NCBI GenBank assembly: GCA_964059195.1
Contig: CAXKWD010000002.1
Coordinates: 165,360,559-165,424,558, forward strand
Direction of reading: 5' to 3'
DNA length: 64,000 nucleotides
DNA from: Ectobius pallidus
Taxonomy: Eukaryota; Arthropoda; Insecta; Blattodea; Ectobiidae
Positions within the stretch are counted from its first letter, which is position 1; each line of letters starts with the position of its first letter. Shown piece by piece: positions 48,157 to 60,600 of the stretch. Below the pieces are notes generated by a model. The model searched no databases. It saw only the letters and a list, made by a program, of their open reading frames with translations, and was not told the DNA's origin. Both the position numbers and the translations under genes were made by a program.

Positions 48157-48616
48157 GTGAGTATGCGGAATTATAAAAGATGTTATTTCTGCCGATATGA
48201 CTTTTTTCGTGCGAGGCGTTTTCAACGGTTCGACAGCCGTTATCTCGTAAACTATGGTACATTTTTATTGTTGATGTACACGCTTTTATTCGCAATGAAA
48301 TGTTATGACGTTCGTCTCTTGGGAGTTTTTATGCACTAGGCTGATAAAATGGTTTTATTTCGACTTTTCTAAAATCCTGCGCGATTTTCATCTCCAAGAA
48401 TAAAAAATATTGTTTTTACATTAACAATATAATCTCAAAAATGTCTTGTGTTTCCGAGGAAACATAAGTTTATATGCCAAAGGCAGTTGAAACTTTTTTT
48501 CCACTTTCATACAATCCTCCGCTTTTATAGAAGCTGCATTCCTTCCCGGGAATCTCAGCCCTGCCAACTTTCGTAAGCGTCTATTTTATTTTTATTTCCG
48601 AAAGTTTTTTTATGCT
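48157..48616 (+). repeat. Chimeric unit at the 35-unit duplication junction
   Basis: The first part (TTATTTCTGCC, GTGCGAGGCGTTTTCAACGG up to about 48,231) matches the unit at 42607. The later part (ATGTTATGACG from about 48,304, then ATGCACTAGG) matches the unit at 31967. The 73 bases between are identical in both parents and hide the exact exchange point. A unit of normal length (460 bp) points to an in-register homologous exchange. Confidence 0.85.
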
Positions 48617-51600
48617 GTGAGTGTGCGGAAATGTAAAAGATGTTATTTTTGCCGATGTAACTTTTTTCGTGCGAGGCGTTTTCAACGGTTCGACAGCCGT
48701 TATCTCGTAAACTATGGTACATTTTTATTGTTGATGTACACGCTTTTATTCGCAATGAAATGTTATGACGTTCGTCTCTTGGGAGATTTTATGTAATAGG
48801 CTGATAAAATGGTTTTATTTCGACTTTCCTAAAATATTGCGCAATTTTCATCTCCAAGAATAAAAAATATTGTTTTTACATTAACAATATAATCTCAAAA
48901 ATGTCTTGTGTTTCCGAGGAAACATAAGTTTATATGCAAAAGCAGTTGAAACTGTTCTTTTTCCACTCTTATACAATCCTGTGCTTTAATAGAAGCTGCA
49001 TGCCTTCCCGGGATTCTCAGCCCTGCCAACTTCCGTTAGCGTCGATTTTAGTTTTATTTCCGAAAGTTTCTTTTATGCTGTGAGTATGCGGATTTGAAAA
49101 AGATGTTATTTTTACCGATACTACTTTTTTCGTGTGAGTCCTTTTCAACGGTTCGACAGCCGTTATCTCGTAAACTATGGTACATTTTTATTGTTGATGT
49201 ACACGCTTTTATTCGCAATGAAATGTTTTGACGTTCGTCTCTTGGGAGTTTTTATGTACTAGGCTGATAAAATGGTTTTATATCGACTTTTCTAAAATCC
49301 TGCGCGACTTTCATCTCCAAGAATAAAAAATATTGTTTTACATTAACAATATAATCTCAAAAATGTCTTGTGTTTCCGAGGAAACATAAGTTTATATGCA
49401 AAAGCAGTTGAAACTGTTATTTTTCCACTCTTATACAATCCTGTGCTTTAATAGAAGCTGCATGCCTTCCCGGGATTCTCAGCCCTGCCAACTTCCGTTA
49501 GCGTCGATTTTATTTTTATTTCCGAAAGTTTCATTTATGCTGTGAGTATGCGGAATTATAAAAGATGTTATTTCTGCCGATATGACTTTTTTCGTGCGAG
49601 GCGTTTTCAACGGTTCGACAGCCGTTATCACGTAAACTATGATACATTTTTATTGTTGATGTACACGGTTTTATTCGCAATGAAATGTTATGACGTTCGT
49701 CTCTTGGGAGTTTTTATGTACTAGGCTGATAAAATGGTTTTATTTCGACTTTTCTAAAATCCTCCGCGACTTTCATCTCCAAGAATAAAAAATATTGTTT
49801 TTACATTAACAATATAATCTCAAAAATGTCTTGTGTTTCCGAGGAAACATAAGTTTATATGCAAAAGTAGTTGAAACTGTTCTTTTTCCACTCTTATACA
49901 ATCCTGCGCTTTAATAGAAGCTGCATGCCTTCCCGGGATTCTCAGCCCTGCCAACTTGCGTTAGCGTCGATTTTATTTTTATTTCCGTAAGTTTCTTTTA
50001 TGCTGTGAGTATGCGGATTTGAAAAAGATGTTATTTTTGCCGATATGACTTTTTTCGTATGAGTCGTTTTCAACGGTTCGACAGCCGTTATCTCGTAAAC
50101 TATGGTACATTTTTATTGTTGATGTACACGCTTTTATTCGCAATGAAATGTTATGACGTTCGTCTCTTGGGAGTTTTTATGTACTAGGCTGATATAATGG
50201 TTTTATATCGACTTTTCTAAAATCATGCGCAATTTTCATGTCCAAGAATAAAAAATATTGTTTTTACATTAACAATATAATCTCAAAAATGTCTTGTGTT
50301 TCCGAGGAAACATAAGTTTATATGCAAAAGCAGTTGAAACTGTTTTTTTTCCCACTGTTATACAATCCTGCGCTTTTATAGAAGCTGCATGCCTTCCCGG
50401 GATTCTCAGCCCTCCCAACTTTCGTTAGCGTCGATTTTATTTTTATTTCCGAAAGTTTCTTTTATGCTGTGAGTGTGCGGAATTGTAAAAGATGTTATTT
50501 TTGCCGATATGACTTTTTTCGTGCGAGGCGTTTTCAACGGTTCGACAGCCGTTATCTCGTAAACTATGGTACATTTTTATTGTTGATGTTACACGGTTTT
50601 ATTCGCAATGAAATAATATGAGGTTCGTCTCTAGAGAGTTTTTATGTAGTATGCTGATAAAACGGTTTTATTTCGACTTTTCTAAAATCCTGCGCGATTT
50701 TCATCTCCAAGAATAAAAGATACTGTTTTTACTTTAACAATATAATCTCAAAAATTTATTGCGTTTCCGAGGAAACATAAGTTTATATGCAAAAGCAGTT
50801 GAAACTGTTCATTTTCCACTCTTATACAATACCGCGCTTTAATAGAAGCTGCATGCCTTCCCGGGATTCTCAGCCCTACCAACTTCCGTTAGCGTCGATT
50901 TTATTTTTATTTCCCTAAGTTTCATTTATGGTGTGAGTATACGGAATTGTAAAAGATGTTATTTTTGCCGATATGACTTTTTTCGTGCGAGGCGTTTTCA
51001 ACGGTTCGACAGCCGTTATCTCGTAAACTACGGTACATTTTTATTGTTGATGTACACGGTTTTATTCGCAATCAAATGTTATGACGTTCGTCTCTTGGGA
51101 GTTTTTATGTACTAGGCTGATATAATGGTTTTATATCGACTTTTCTAAAATCCTGCGCGACTTTCATCTCCAAGAATAAAAAATATTGTTTTACATTAAC
51201 AATATAATCTCAAAAATGTCTTGTTTCCGAGGAAACATAAGTTTATATGCAAAAGCAGTTGAAACTGTTCTTTTTCCACTCTTATACAATCCTGTGCTTT
51301 AATAGAAGCTGCATGCCTTCCCGGGATTCTCAGCCCTGCCAACTTCCGTTAACGTCGATTTTATTTTTATTTCCGAAAGTTTCATTTATGCTGTGAGTAT
51401 GCGGAATTATAAAAGATGTTATTTCTGCCGATATGACTTTTTTCGTGCGAGGCGTTTTCAACGGTTCGACAGCCGTTATCACGTAAACTATGGTACATTT
51501 TTATTGTTGATGTACACGGTTTTATTCGCAATGAAATGTTATGACGTTCGTCTCTTCGGAGTTTTTATGTACTAGGCTGATAAAATGGTTTTATTTCGAC

Positions 51601-54600
51601 TTTTCTAAAATCCTGCGCGACTTTCATCTCCAAGAATAAAAAATATTGTTTTTACATTAACAATATAATCTCAAAAATGTCTTGTGTTTCCGAGGAAACA
51701 TAAGTTTATATGCAAAAGCAGTTGAAACTTTTTTTTTCCACTTTTATACAATCCTCCGCTTTTATAGATGCTGCATGCCTTCCCGGGATTCTCAGCCCTA
51801 CCAACTTCCGTAAGCGTCGATTTTATTTTTATTTCCGAAAGTTTCTTTTATGCTGTGAGTGTGCAGAATTGTAAAAGACGTTATTTTTGCCGATATGACT
51901 TTTTTCGTGCGAGGCGTTTTCAACGGTTCGACAGCCGTTATCTCGTAAACTACGGTACATTTTTATTGTTGATGTACACGGTTTTATTCGCAATGAAATG
52001 TTATGACGTTCGTCTCTTGGGAGTTTTTATGTACTAGGCTGATAAAATGGTTTTATTTCGACTTTTCTAAAATCCTGCGCGACTTTCATCTCCAAGAATA
52101 AAAAATATTGTTTTTACATTAAAATATAATCTCAATAAATGTCTTGTGTTTCCGAGGAAACATAAGTTTATATGCAAAAGCAGTTGAAACTGTTCTTTTT
52201 CCACTCTTATACAATCCTGTGCTTTAATAGAAGCTGCATGCCTTCCCGGGATTCTCAGCCCTGCCAACTTCCGTTAGCGTCGATTTTAGTTTTATTTCCG
52301 AAAGTTTCTTTTATGCTGTGAGTATGCGGATTTGAAAAAGATGTTATTTTTACCGATACTACTTTTTTCGTGTGAGTCCTTTTCAACGGTTCGACAGCCG
52401 TTATCTCGTAAACTATGGTACATTTTTATTGTTGATGTACACGCTTTTATTCGCAATGAAATGTTTTGACGTTCGTCTCTTGGGAGTTTTTATGTACTAG
52501 GCTGATAAAATGGTTTTATATCGACTTTTCTAAAATCCTGCGCGACTTTCATCTCCAAGAATAAAAAATATTGTTTTACATTAACAATATAATCTCAAAA
52601 ATGTCTTGTGTTTCCGAGGAAACATAAGTTTAAATGCAAAAGCAGTTGAAACTGTTATTTTTCCACTCTTATACAATCCTGTGCTTTAATAGAAGCTGCA
52701 TGCCTTCCCGGGATTCTCAGCCCTGCCAACTTCCGTTAGCGTCGATTTTATTTTTATTTCCGAAAGTTTCATTTATGCTGTGAGTATGCGGAATTATAAA
52801 AGATGTTATTTCTGCCGATATGACTTTTTTCGTGCGAGGCGTTTTCAACGGTTCGACAGCCGTTATCACGTAAACTATGATACATTTTTATTGTTGATGT
52901 ACACGGTTTTATTCGCAATGAAATGTTATGACGTTCGTCTCTTGGGAGTTTTTATGTACTAGGCTGATAAAATGGTTTTATTTCGACTTTTCTAAAATCC
53001 TGCGCGACTTTCATCTCCAAGAATAAAAAATATTGTTTTTACATTAACAATATAATCTCAAAAATGTCTTGTGTTTCCGAGGAAACATAAGTTTATATGC
53101 AAAAGTAGTTGAAACTGTTCTTTTTCCACTCTTATACAATCCTGCGCTTTAATAGAAGCTGCATGCCTTCCCGGGATTCTCAGCCCTGCCAACTTGCGTT
53201 AGCGTCGATTTTATTTTTATTTCCGTAAGTTTCTTTTATGCTGTGAGTATGCGGATTTGAAAAAGATGTTATTTTTGCCGATATGACTTTTTTCGTATGA
53301 GTCGTTTTCAACGGTTCGACAGCCGTTATCTCGTAAACTATGGTACATTTTTATTGTTGATGTACACGCTTTTATTCGCAATGAAATGTTATGACGTTCG
53401 TCTCTTGGGAGTTTTTATGTACTAGGCTGATATAATGGTTTTATATCGACTTTTCTAAAATCATGCGCAATTTTCATGTCCAAGAATAAAAAATATTGTT
53501 TTTACATTAACAATATAATCTCAAAAATGTCTTGTGTTTCCGAGGAAACATACGTTTATATGCAAAAGCAGTTGAAACTGTTTTTTTTCCCACTGTTATA
53601 CAATCCTGCGCTTTTATAGAAGCTGCATGCCTTCCCGGGATTCTCAGCCCTCCCAACTTTCGTTAGCGTCGATTTTATTTTTATTTCCGAAAGTTTCTTT
53701 TATGCTGTGAGTGTGCGGAATTGTAAAAGATGTTATTTTTGCCGATATGACTTTTTTCGTGCGAGGCGTTTTCAACGGTTCGACAGCCGTTATCTCGTAA
53801 ACTATGGTACATTTTTATTGTTGATGTTACACGGTTTTATTCGCAATGAAATAATATGAGGTTCGTCTCTAGAGAGTTTTTATGTAGTATGCTGATAAAA
53901 CGGTTTTATTTCGACTTTTCTAAAATCCTGCGCGATTTTCATCTCCAAGAATAAAAGATACTGTTTTTACTTTAACAATATAATCTCAAAAATTTATTGC
54001 GTTTCCGAGGAAACATAAGTTTATATGCAAAAGCAGTTGAAACTGTTCATTTTCCACTCTTATACAATACCGCGCTTTAATAGAAGCTGCATGCCTTCCC
54101 GGGATTCTCAGCCCTACCAACTTCCGTTAGCGTCGATTTTATTTTTATTTCCCTAAGTTTCTTTTATGGTGTGAGTATACGGAATTGTAAAAGATGTTAT
54201 TTTTGCCGATATGACTTTTTTCGTGTGAGGCGTTTGAGACGGTTCGACAGCCGTTATAACCTAAACTATGGTACATTTTTATTGTTGATGTACACGGTTT
54301 TATTCGCAATGAAATGTTATGACGTTCGTCTCTTGGGAGTTTTTATGTACTAGGCTGATAAAATGGTTTTATTTCGACTTTTCTAAAATCCTGCGCGACT
54401 TTCATCTCCAAGAATAAAAAATTTTGTTTTTACATTAACAATATAATCTCAAAAATGTCTTGTGTTTCCGAGGAAACATAAGTTTATATGCAAAAGCAGT
54501 TGAAACTTTTTTTTTCCACTTTTATACAATCCTCCGCTTTTATAGAAGCTGCATGCCTTCCCGGGATTCTCAGCCCTACCAACTTCCGTAAGCGTCGATT

Positions 54601-57600
54601 TTATTTTTATTTCCGAAAGTTTCTTTTATGCTGTGAGTGTGCAGAATTGTAAAAGATGTTATTTTTGCCGATATGACTTTTTTCGTGCGAGGCGTTTTCA
54701 ACGGTTCGACAGCCGTTATCTCGTAAACTACGGTACATTTTTATTGTTGATGTACACGGTTTTATTCGCAATCAAATGTTATGACGTTCGTCTCTTGGGA
54801 GTTTTTATGTACTAGGCTGATATAATGGTTTTATATCGACTTTTCTAAAATCCTGCGCGACTTTCATCTCCAAGAATAAAAAATATTGTTTTACATTAAC
54901 AATATAATCTCAAAAATGTCTTGTGTTTCCGAGGAAACATAAGTTTATATGCAAAAGCAGTTGAAACTGTTCTTTTTCCACTCTTATACAATCCTGTGCT
55001 TTAATAGAAGCTGCATGCCTTCCCGGGATTCTCAGCCCTGCCAACTTCCGTTAACGTCGATTTTATTTTTATTTCCGAAAGTTTCATTTATGCTGTGAGT
55101 ATGCGGAATTATAAAAGATGTTATTTCTGCCGATATGACTTTTTTCGTGCGAGGCGTTTTCAACGGTTCGACAGCCGTTATCACGTAAACTATGGTACAT
55201 TTTTATTGTTGATGTAAACGGTTTTATTCGCAATGAAATGTTATGACGTTCGTCTCTTGGGAGTTTTTATGTACTAGGCTGATAAAATGGTTTTATTTCG
55301 ACTTTTCTAAAATCCTGCGCGACTTTCATCTCCAAGAATAAAAAATATTGTTTTTACATTAACAATATAATCTCAAAAATGTCTTGTGTTTCCGAGGAAA
55401 CATAAGTTTATATGCAAAAGCAGTTGAAACTTTTTTTTTCCACTTTTATACAATCCTCCGCTTTTATAGATGCTGCATGCCTTCCCGGGATTCTCAGCCC
55501 TACCAACTTCCGTAAGCGTCGATTTTATTTTTATTTCCGAAAGTTTCTTTTATGCTGTGAGTGTGCAGAATTGTAAAAGACGTTATTTTTGCCGATATGA
55601 CTTTTTTCGTGCGAGGCGTTTTCAACGGTTCGACAGCCGTTATCTCGTAAACTACGGTACATTTTTATTGTTGATGTACACGGTTTTATTCGCAATGAAA
55701 TGTTATGACGTTCGTCTCTTGGGAGTTTTTATGTACTAGGCTGATAAAATGGTTTTATTTCGACTTTTCTAAAATCCTGCGCGACTTTCATCTCCAAGAA
55801 TAAAAAATATTGTTTTTACATTAACAATATAATCTCAATAAATGTCTTGTGTTTCCGAGGAAACATAAGTTTATATGCAAAAGCAGTTGAAACTGTTCTT
55901 TTTCCACTCTTATACAATCCTGTGCTTTAATAGAAGCTGCATGCCTTCCCGGGATTCTCAGCCCTGCCAACTTCCGTTAGCGTCGATTTTAGTTTTATTT
56001 CCGAAAGTTTCTTTTATGCTGTGAGTATGCGGATTTGAAAAAGATGTTATTTTTACCGATACTACTTTTTTCGTGTGAGTCCTTTTCAACGGTTCGACAG
56101 CCGTTATCTCGTAAACTATGGTACATTTTTATTGTTGATGTACACGCTTTTATTCGCAATGAAATGTTTTGACGTTCGTCTCTTAGGAGTTTTTATGTAC
56201 TAGGCTGATAAAATGGTTTTATATCGACTTTTCTAAAATCCTGCGCGACTTTCATCTCCAAGAATAAAAAATATTGTTTTACATTAACAATATAATCTCA
56301 AAAATGTCTTGTGTTTCCGAGGAAACATAAGTTTATATGCAAAAGCAGTTGAAACTGTTATTTTTCCACTCTTATACAATCCTGTGCTTTAATAGAAGCT
56401 GCATGCCTTCCCGGGATTCTCAGCCCTGCCAACTTCCGTTAGCGTCGATTTTATTTTTATTTCCGAAAGTTTCATTTATGCTGTGAGTATGCGGAATTAT
56501 AAAAGATGTTATTTCTGCCGATATGACTTTTTTCGTGCGAGGCGTTTTCAACGGTTCGACAGCCGTTATCACGTAAACTATGATACATTTTTATTGTTGA
56601 TGTACACGGTTTTATTCGCAATGAAATGTTTTGACGTTCGTCTCTTGGGAGTTTTTATGTACTAGGCTGATAAAATGGTTTTATTTCGCCTTTCTAAAAT
56701 CCTGCGCGACTTTCATCTCCAAGAATAAAAAATATTGTTTTTACATTAACAATATAATCTCAAAAATGTCTTGTGTTTCCGAGGAAACATAAGTTTATAT
56801 GCAAAAGTAGTTGAAACTGTTCTTTTTCCACTCTTATACAATCCTGCGCTTTAATAGAAGCTGCATGCCTTCCCGGGATTCTCAGCCCTGCCAACTTGCG
56901 TTAGCGTCGATTTTATTTTTATTTCCGTAAGTTTCTTTTATGCTGTGAGTATGCGGATTTGAAAAAGATGTTATTTTTGCCGATATGACTTTTTTCGTAT
57001 GAGTCGTTTTCAACGGTTCGACAGCCGTTATCTCGTAAACTATGGTACATTTTTATTGTTGATGTACACGCTTTTATTCGCAATGAAATGTTATGACGTT
57101 CGTCTCTTGGGAGTTTTTATGTACTAGGCTGATATAATGGTTTTATATCGACTTTTCTAAAATCATGCGCAATTTTCATGTCCAAGAATAAAAAATATTG
57201 TTTTTACATTAACAATATAATCTCAAAAATGTCTTGTGTTTCCGAGGAAACATACGTTTATATGCAAAAGCAGTTGAAACTGTTTTTTTTCCCACTGTTA
57301 TACAATCCTGCGCTTTTATAGAAGCTGCATGCCTTCCCGGGATTCTCAGCCCTCCCAACTTTCGTTAGCGTCGATTTTATTTTTATTTCCGAAAGTTTCT
57401 TTTATGCTGTGAGTGTGCGGAATTGTAAAAGATGTTATTTTTGCCGATATGACTTTTTTCGTGCGAGGCGTTTTCAACGGTTCGACAGCCGTTATCTCGT
57501 AAACTATGGTACATTTTTATTGTTGATGTTACACGGTTTTATTCGCAATGAAATAATATGAGGTTCGTCTCTGGAGAGTTTTTATGTAGTATGCTGATAA

Positions 57601-60600
57601 AACGGTTTTATTTCGACTTTTCTAAAATCCTGCGCGATTTTCATCTCCAAGAATAAAAGATACTGTTTTTACTTTAACAATATAATCTCAAAAATTTATT
57701 GCGTTTCCGAGGAAACATAAGTTTATATGCAAAAGCAGTTGAAACTGTTCATTTTCCACTCTTATACAATACCGCGCTTTAATAGAAGCTGCATGCCTTC
57801 CCGGGATTCTCAGCCCTACCAACTTCCGTTAGCGTCGATTTTATTTTTATTTCCCTAAGTTTCTTTTATGGTGTGAGTATACGGAATTGTAAAAGATGTT
57901 ATTTTTGCCGATATGACTTTTTTCGTGTGAGGCGTTTGAGACGGTTCGACAGCCGTTATAACGTAAACTATGGTACATTTTTATTGTTGATGTACACGGT
58001 TTTATTCGCAATGAAATGTTATGACGTTCGTCTCTTGGGAGTTTTTATGTACTAGGCTGATAAAATGGTTTTATTTCGACTTTTCTAAAATCCTGCGCGA
58101 CTTTCATCTCCAAGAATAAAAAATTTTGTTTTTACATTAACAATATAATCTCAAAAATGTCTTGTGTTTCCGAGGAAACATAAGTTTATATGCAAAAGCA
58201 GTTGAAACTTTTTTTTTCCACTTTTATACAATCCTCCGCTTTTATAGAAGCTGCATGCCTTCCCGGGATTCTCAGCCCTAAGCCCAGACGTAAGCGTCGA
58301 TTTTATTTTTATTTCCGAAAGTTTCTTTTATGCTGTGAGTGTGCAGAATTGTAAAAGATGTTATTTTTGCCGATATGACTTTTTTCGTGCGAGGCGTTTT
58401 CAACGGTTCGACAGCCGTTATCTCGTAAACTACGGTACATTTTTATTGTTGATGTACACGGTTTTATTCGCAATCAAATGTTATGACATTCGTCTCTTGG
58501 GAGTTTTTATGTACTAGGCTGATATAATGGTTTTATATCGACTTTTCTAAAATCCTGCGCGACTTTCATCTCCAAGAATAAAAAATATTGTTTTACATTA
58601 ACAATATAATCTCAAAAATGTCTTGTGTTTCCGAGGAAACATAAGTTTATATGCAAAATCAGTTGAAACTGTTCTTTTTCCACTCTTATACAATCCTGTG
58701 CTTTAATAGAAGCTGCATGCCTTCCCGGGATTCTCAGCCCTGCCAACTTCCGTTAACGTCGATTTTATTTTTATTTCCGAAAGTTTCATTTATGCTGTGA
58801 GTATGCGGAATTATAAAAGATGTTATTTCTGCCGATATGACTTTTTTCGTGCGAGGCGTTTTCAACGGTTCGACAGCCGTTATCTCGTAAACTATGGTAC
58901 ATTTTTATTGTTGATGTACACGCTTTTATTCGCAATGAAATGTTTTGACGTTCGTCTCTTGGGAGTTTTTATGTACTAGGCTGATAAAATGGTTTTATAT
59001 CGACTTTTCTAAAATCCTGCGCGACTTTCATCTCCAAGAATAAAAAATATTGTTTTACATTAACAATATAATCTCAAAAATGTCTTGTGTTTCCGAGGAA
59101 ACATAAGTTTATATGCAAAAGCAGTTGAAACTGTTCTTTTCCACTCTTATACAATCCTGTGCTTTAATAGAAGCTGCATGCCTTCCCGGGATTCTCAGCC
59201 CTGCCAACTTCCGTTAGCGTCGATTTTATTTTTATTTCCGAAAGTTTCTTTTATGCTGTGAGTATGCGGAATTATAAAAGATGTTATTTCTGCCGATATG
59301 ACTTTTTTCGTGCGAGGCGTTTTCAACGGTTCGACAGCCGTTATCACGTAAACTATGATACATTTTTATTGTTGATGTACACGGTTTTATTCGCAATGAA
59401 ATGTTATGACGTTCGTCTCTTGGGAGTTTTAATGTACTAGGCTGATAAAATGGTTTTATTTCGACTTTTCTAAAATCCTGCGCGACTTTCATCTCCAAGA
59501 ATAAAAAATATTGTTTTTACATTAACAATATAATCTCAAAAATGTCTTGTGTTTCCGAGGAAACATACGTTTATATGCAAAAGCAGTTGAAACTGTTTTT
59601 TTTCCCACTGTTATACAATCCTGCGCTTTTATAGAAGCTGCATGCCTTCCCGGGATTCTCAGCCCTCCCAACTTTCGTTAGCGTCGATTTTATTTTTATT
59701 TCCCTAAGTTTCTTTTATGGTGTGAGTATACGGAATTGTAAAAGATGTTATTTTTGCCGATATGACTTTTTTCGTGTGAGGCGTTTGAGACGGTTCGACA
59801 GCCGTTATAACGTAAACTATGGTACATTTTTATTGTTGATGTACACGGTTTTATTCGCAATGAAATGTTATGACGTTCGTCTCTAGAGTTTTTATGTAGT
59901 ATGCTGATAAAACGGTTTTATTTCGACTTTTCTAAAATCCTGCGCGATTTTCATCTCCAAGAATAAAAGATACTGTTTTTACATTAACAATATAATCTCA
60001 AAAATTTATTGCGTTTCCGAGGAAACATAAGTTTATATGCAAAAGCAGTTGAAACTGTTCATTTTCCACTCTTATACAATACCGCGCTTTAATAGAAGCT
60101 GCATGCCTTCCCGGGATTCTCAGCCCTACCAACTTCCGTTAGCGTCGATTTTATTTTTATTTCCCTAAGTTTCTTTTATGGTGTGAGTATACGGAATTGT
60201 AAAAGATGTTATTTTTGCCGATATGACTTTTTTCGTGTGAGGCGTTTGAGACGGTTCGACAGCCGTTATAACGTAAACTATGGTACATTTTTATTGTTGA
60301 TGTACACGGTTTTATTCGCAATGAAATGTTATGACGTTCGTCTCTTGGGAGTTTTTATGTACTAGGCTGATAAAATGGTTTTATTTCGACTTTTCTAAAA
60401 TCCTGCGCGACTTTCATCTCCAAGAATAAAAAATATTGTTTTTACATTAGCAATATAATCTCAAAAATATCTTGTGTTTCCGAGGAAACATAAGTTTATA
60501 TGCAAAAGCAGTTGAAACTGTTCTCTTTCCACTCTTATACAATCCTGCGCTTTAATAGAAGCTGCATGCCTTCCCGGGATTCTCAGCCCTGCCAACTTCC

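Larger units (their letters stand above)
32050..48240 (+). repeat. 35-unit higher-order repeat (16,190 bp), copy 1
   Basis: From inside the unit at 31967 to inside the unit at 48157 the array forms one large period: every phase mark from 32427 to 47695 reappears exactly 16,190 bp later. The limits are approximate because the switch lies in sequence shared by both parent units (32,041-32,115). The 35 units include the end of the second 12-unit copy, both 8-unit copies and the 7-unit duplication. Confidence 0.92.
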
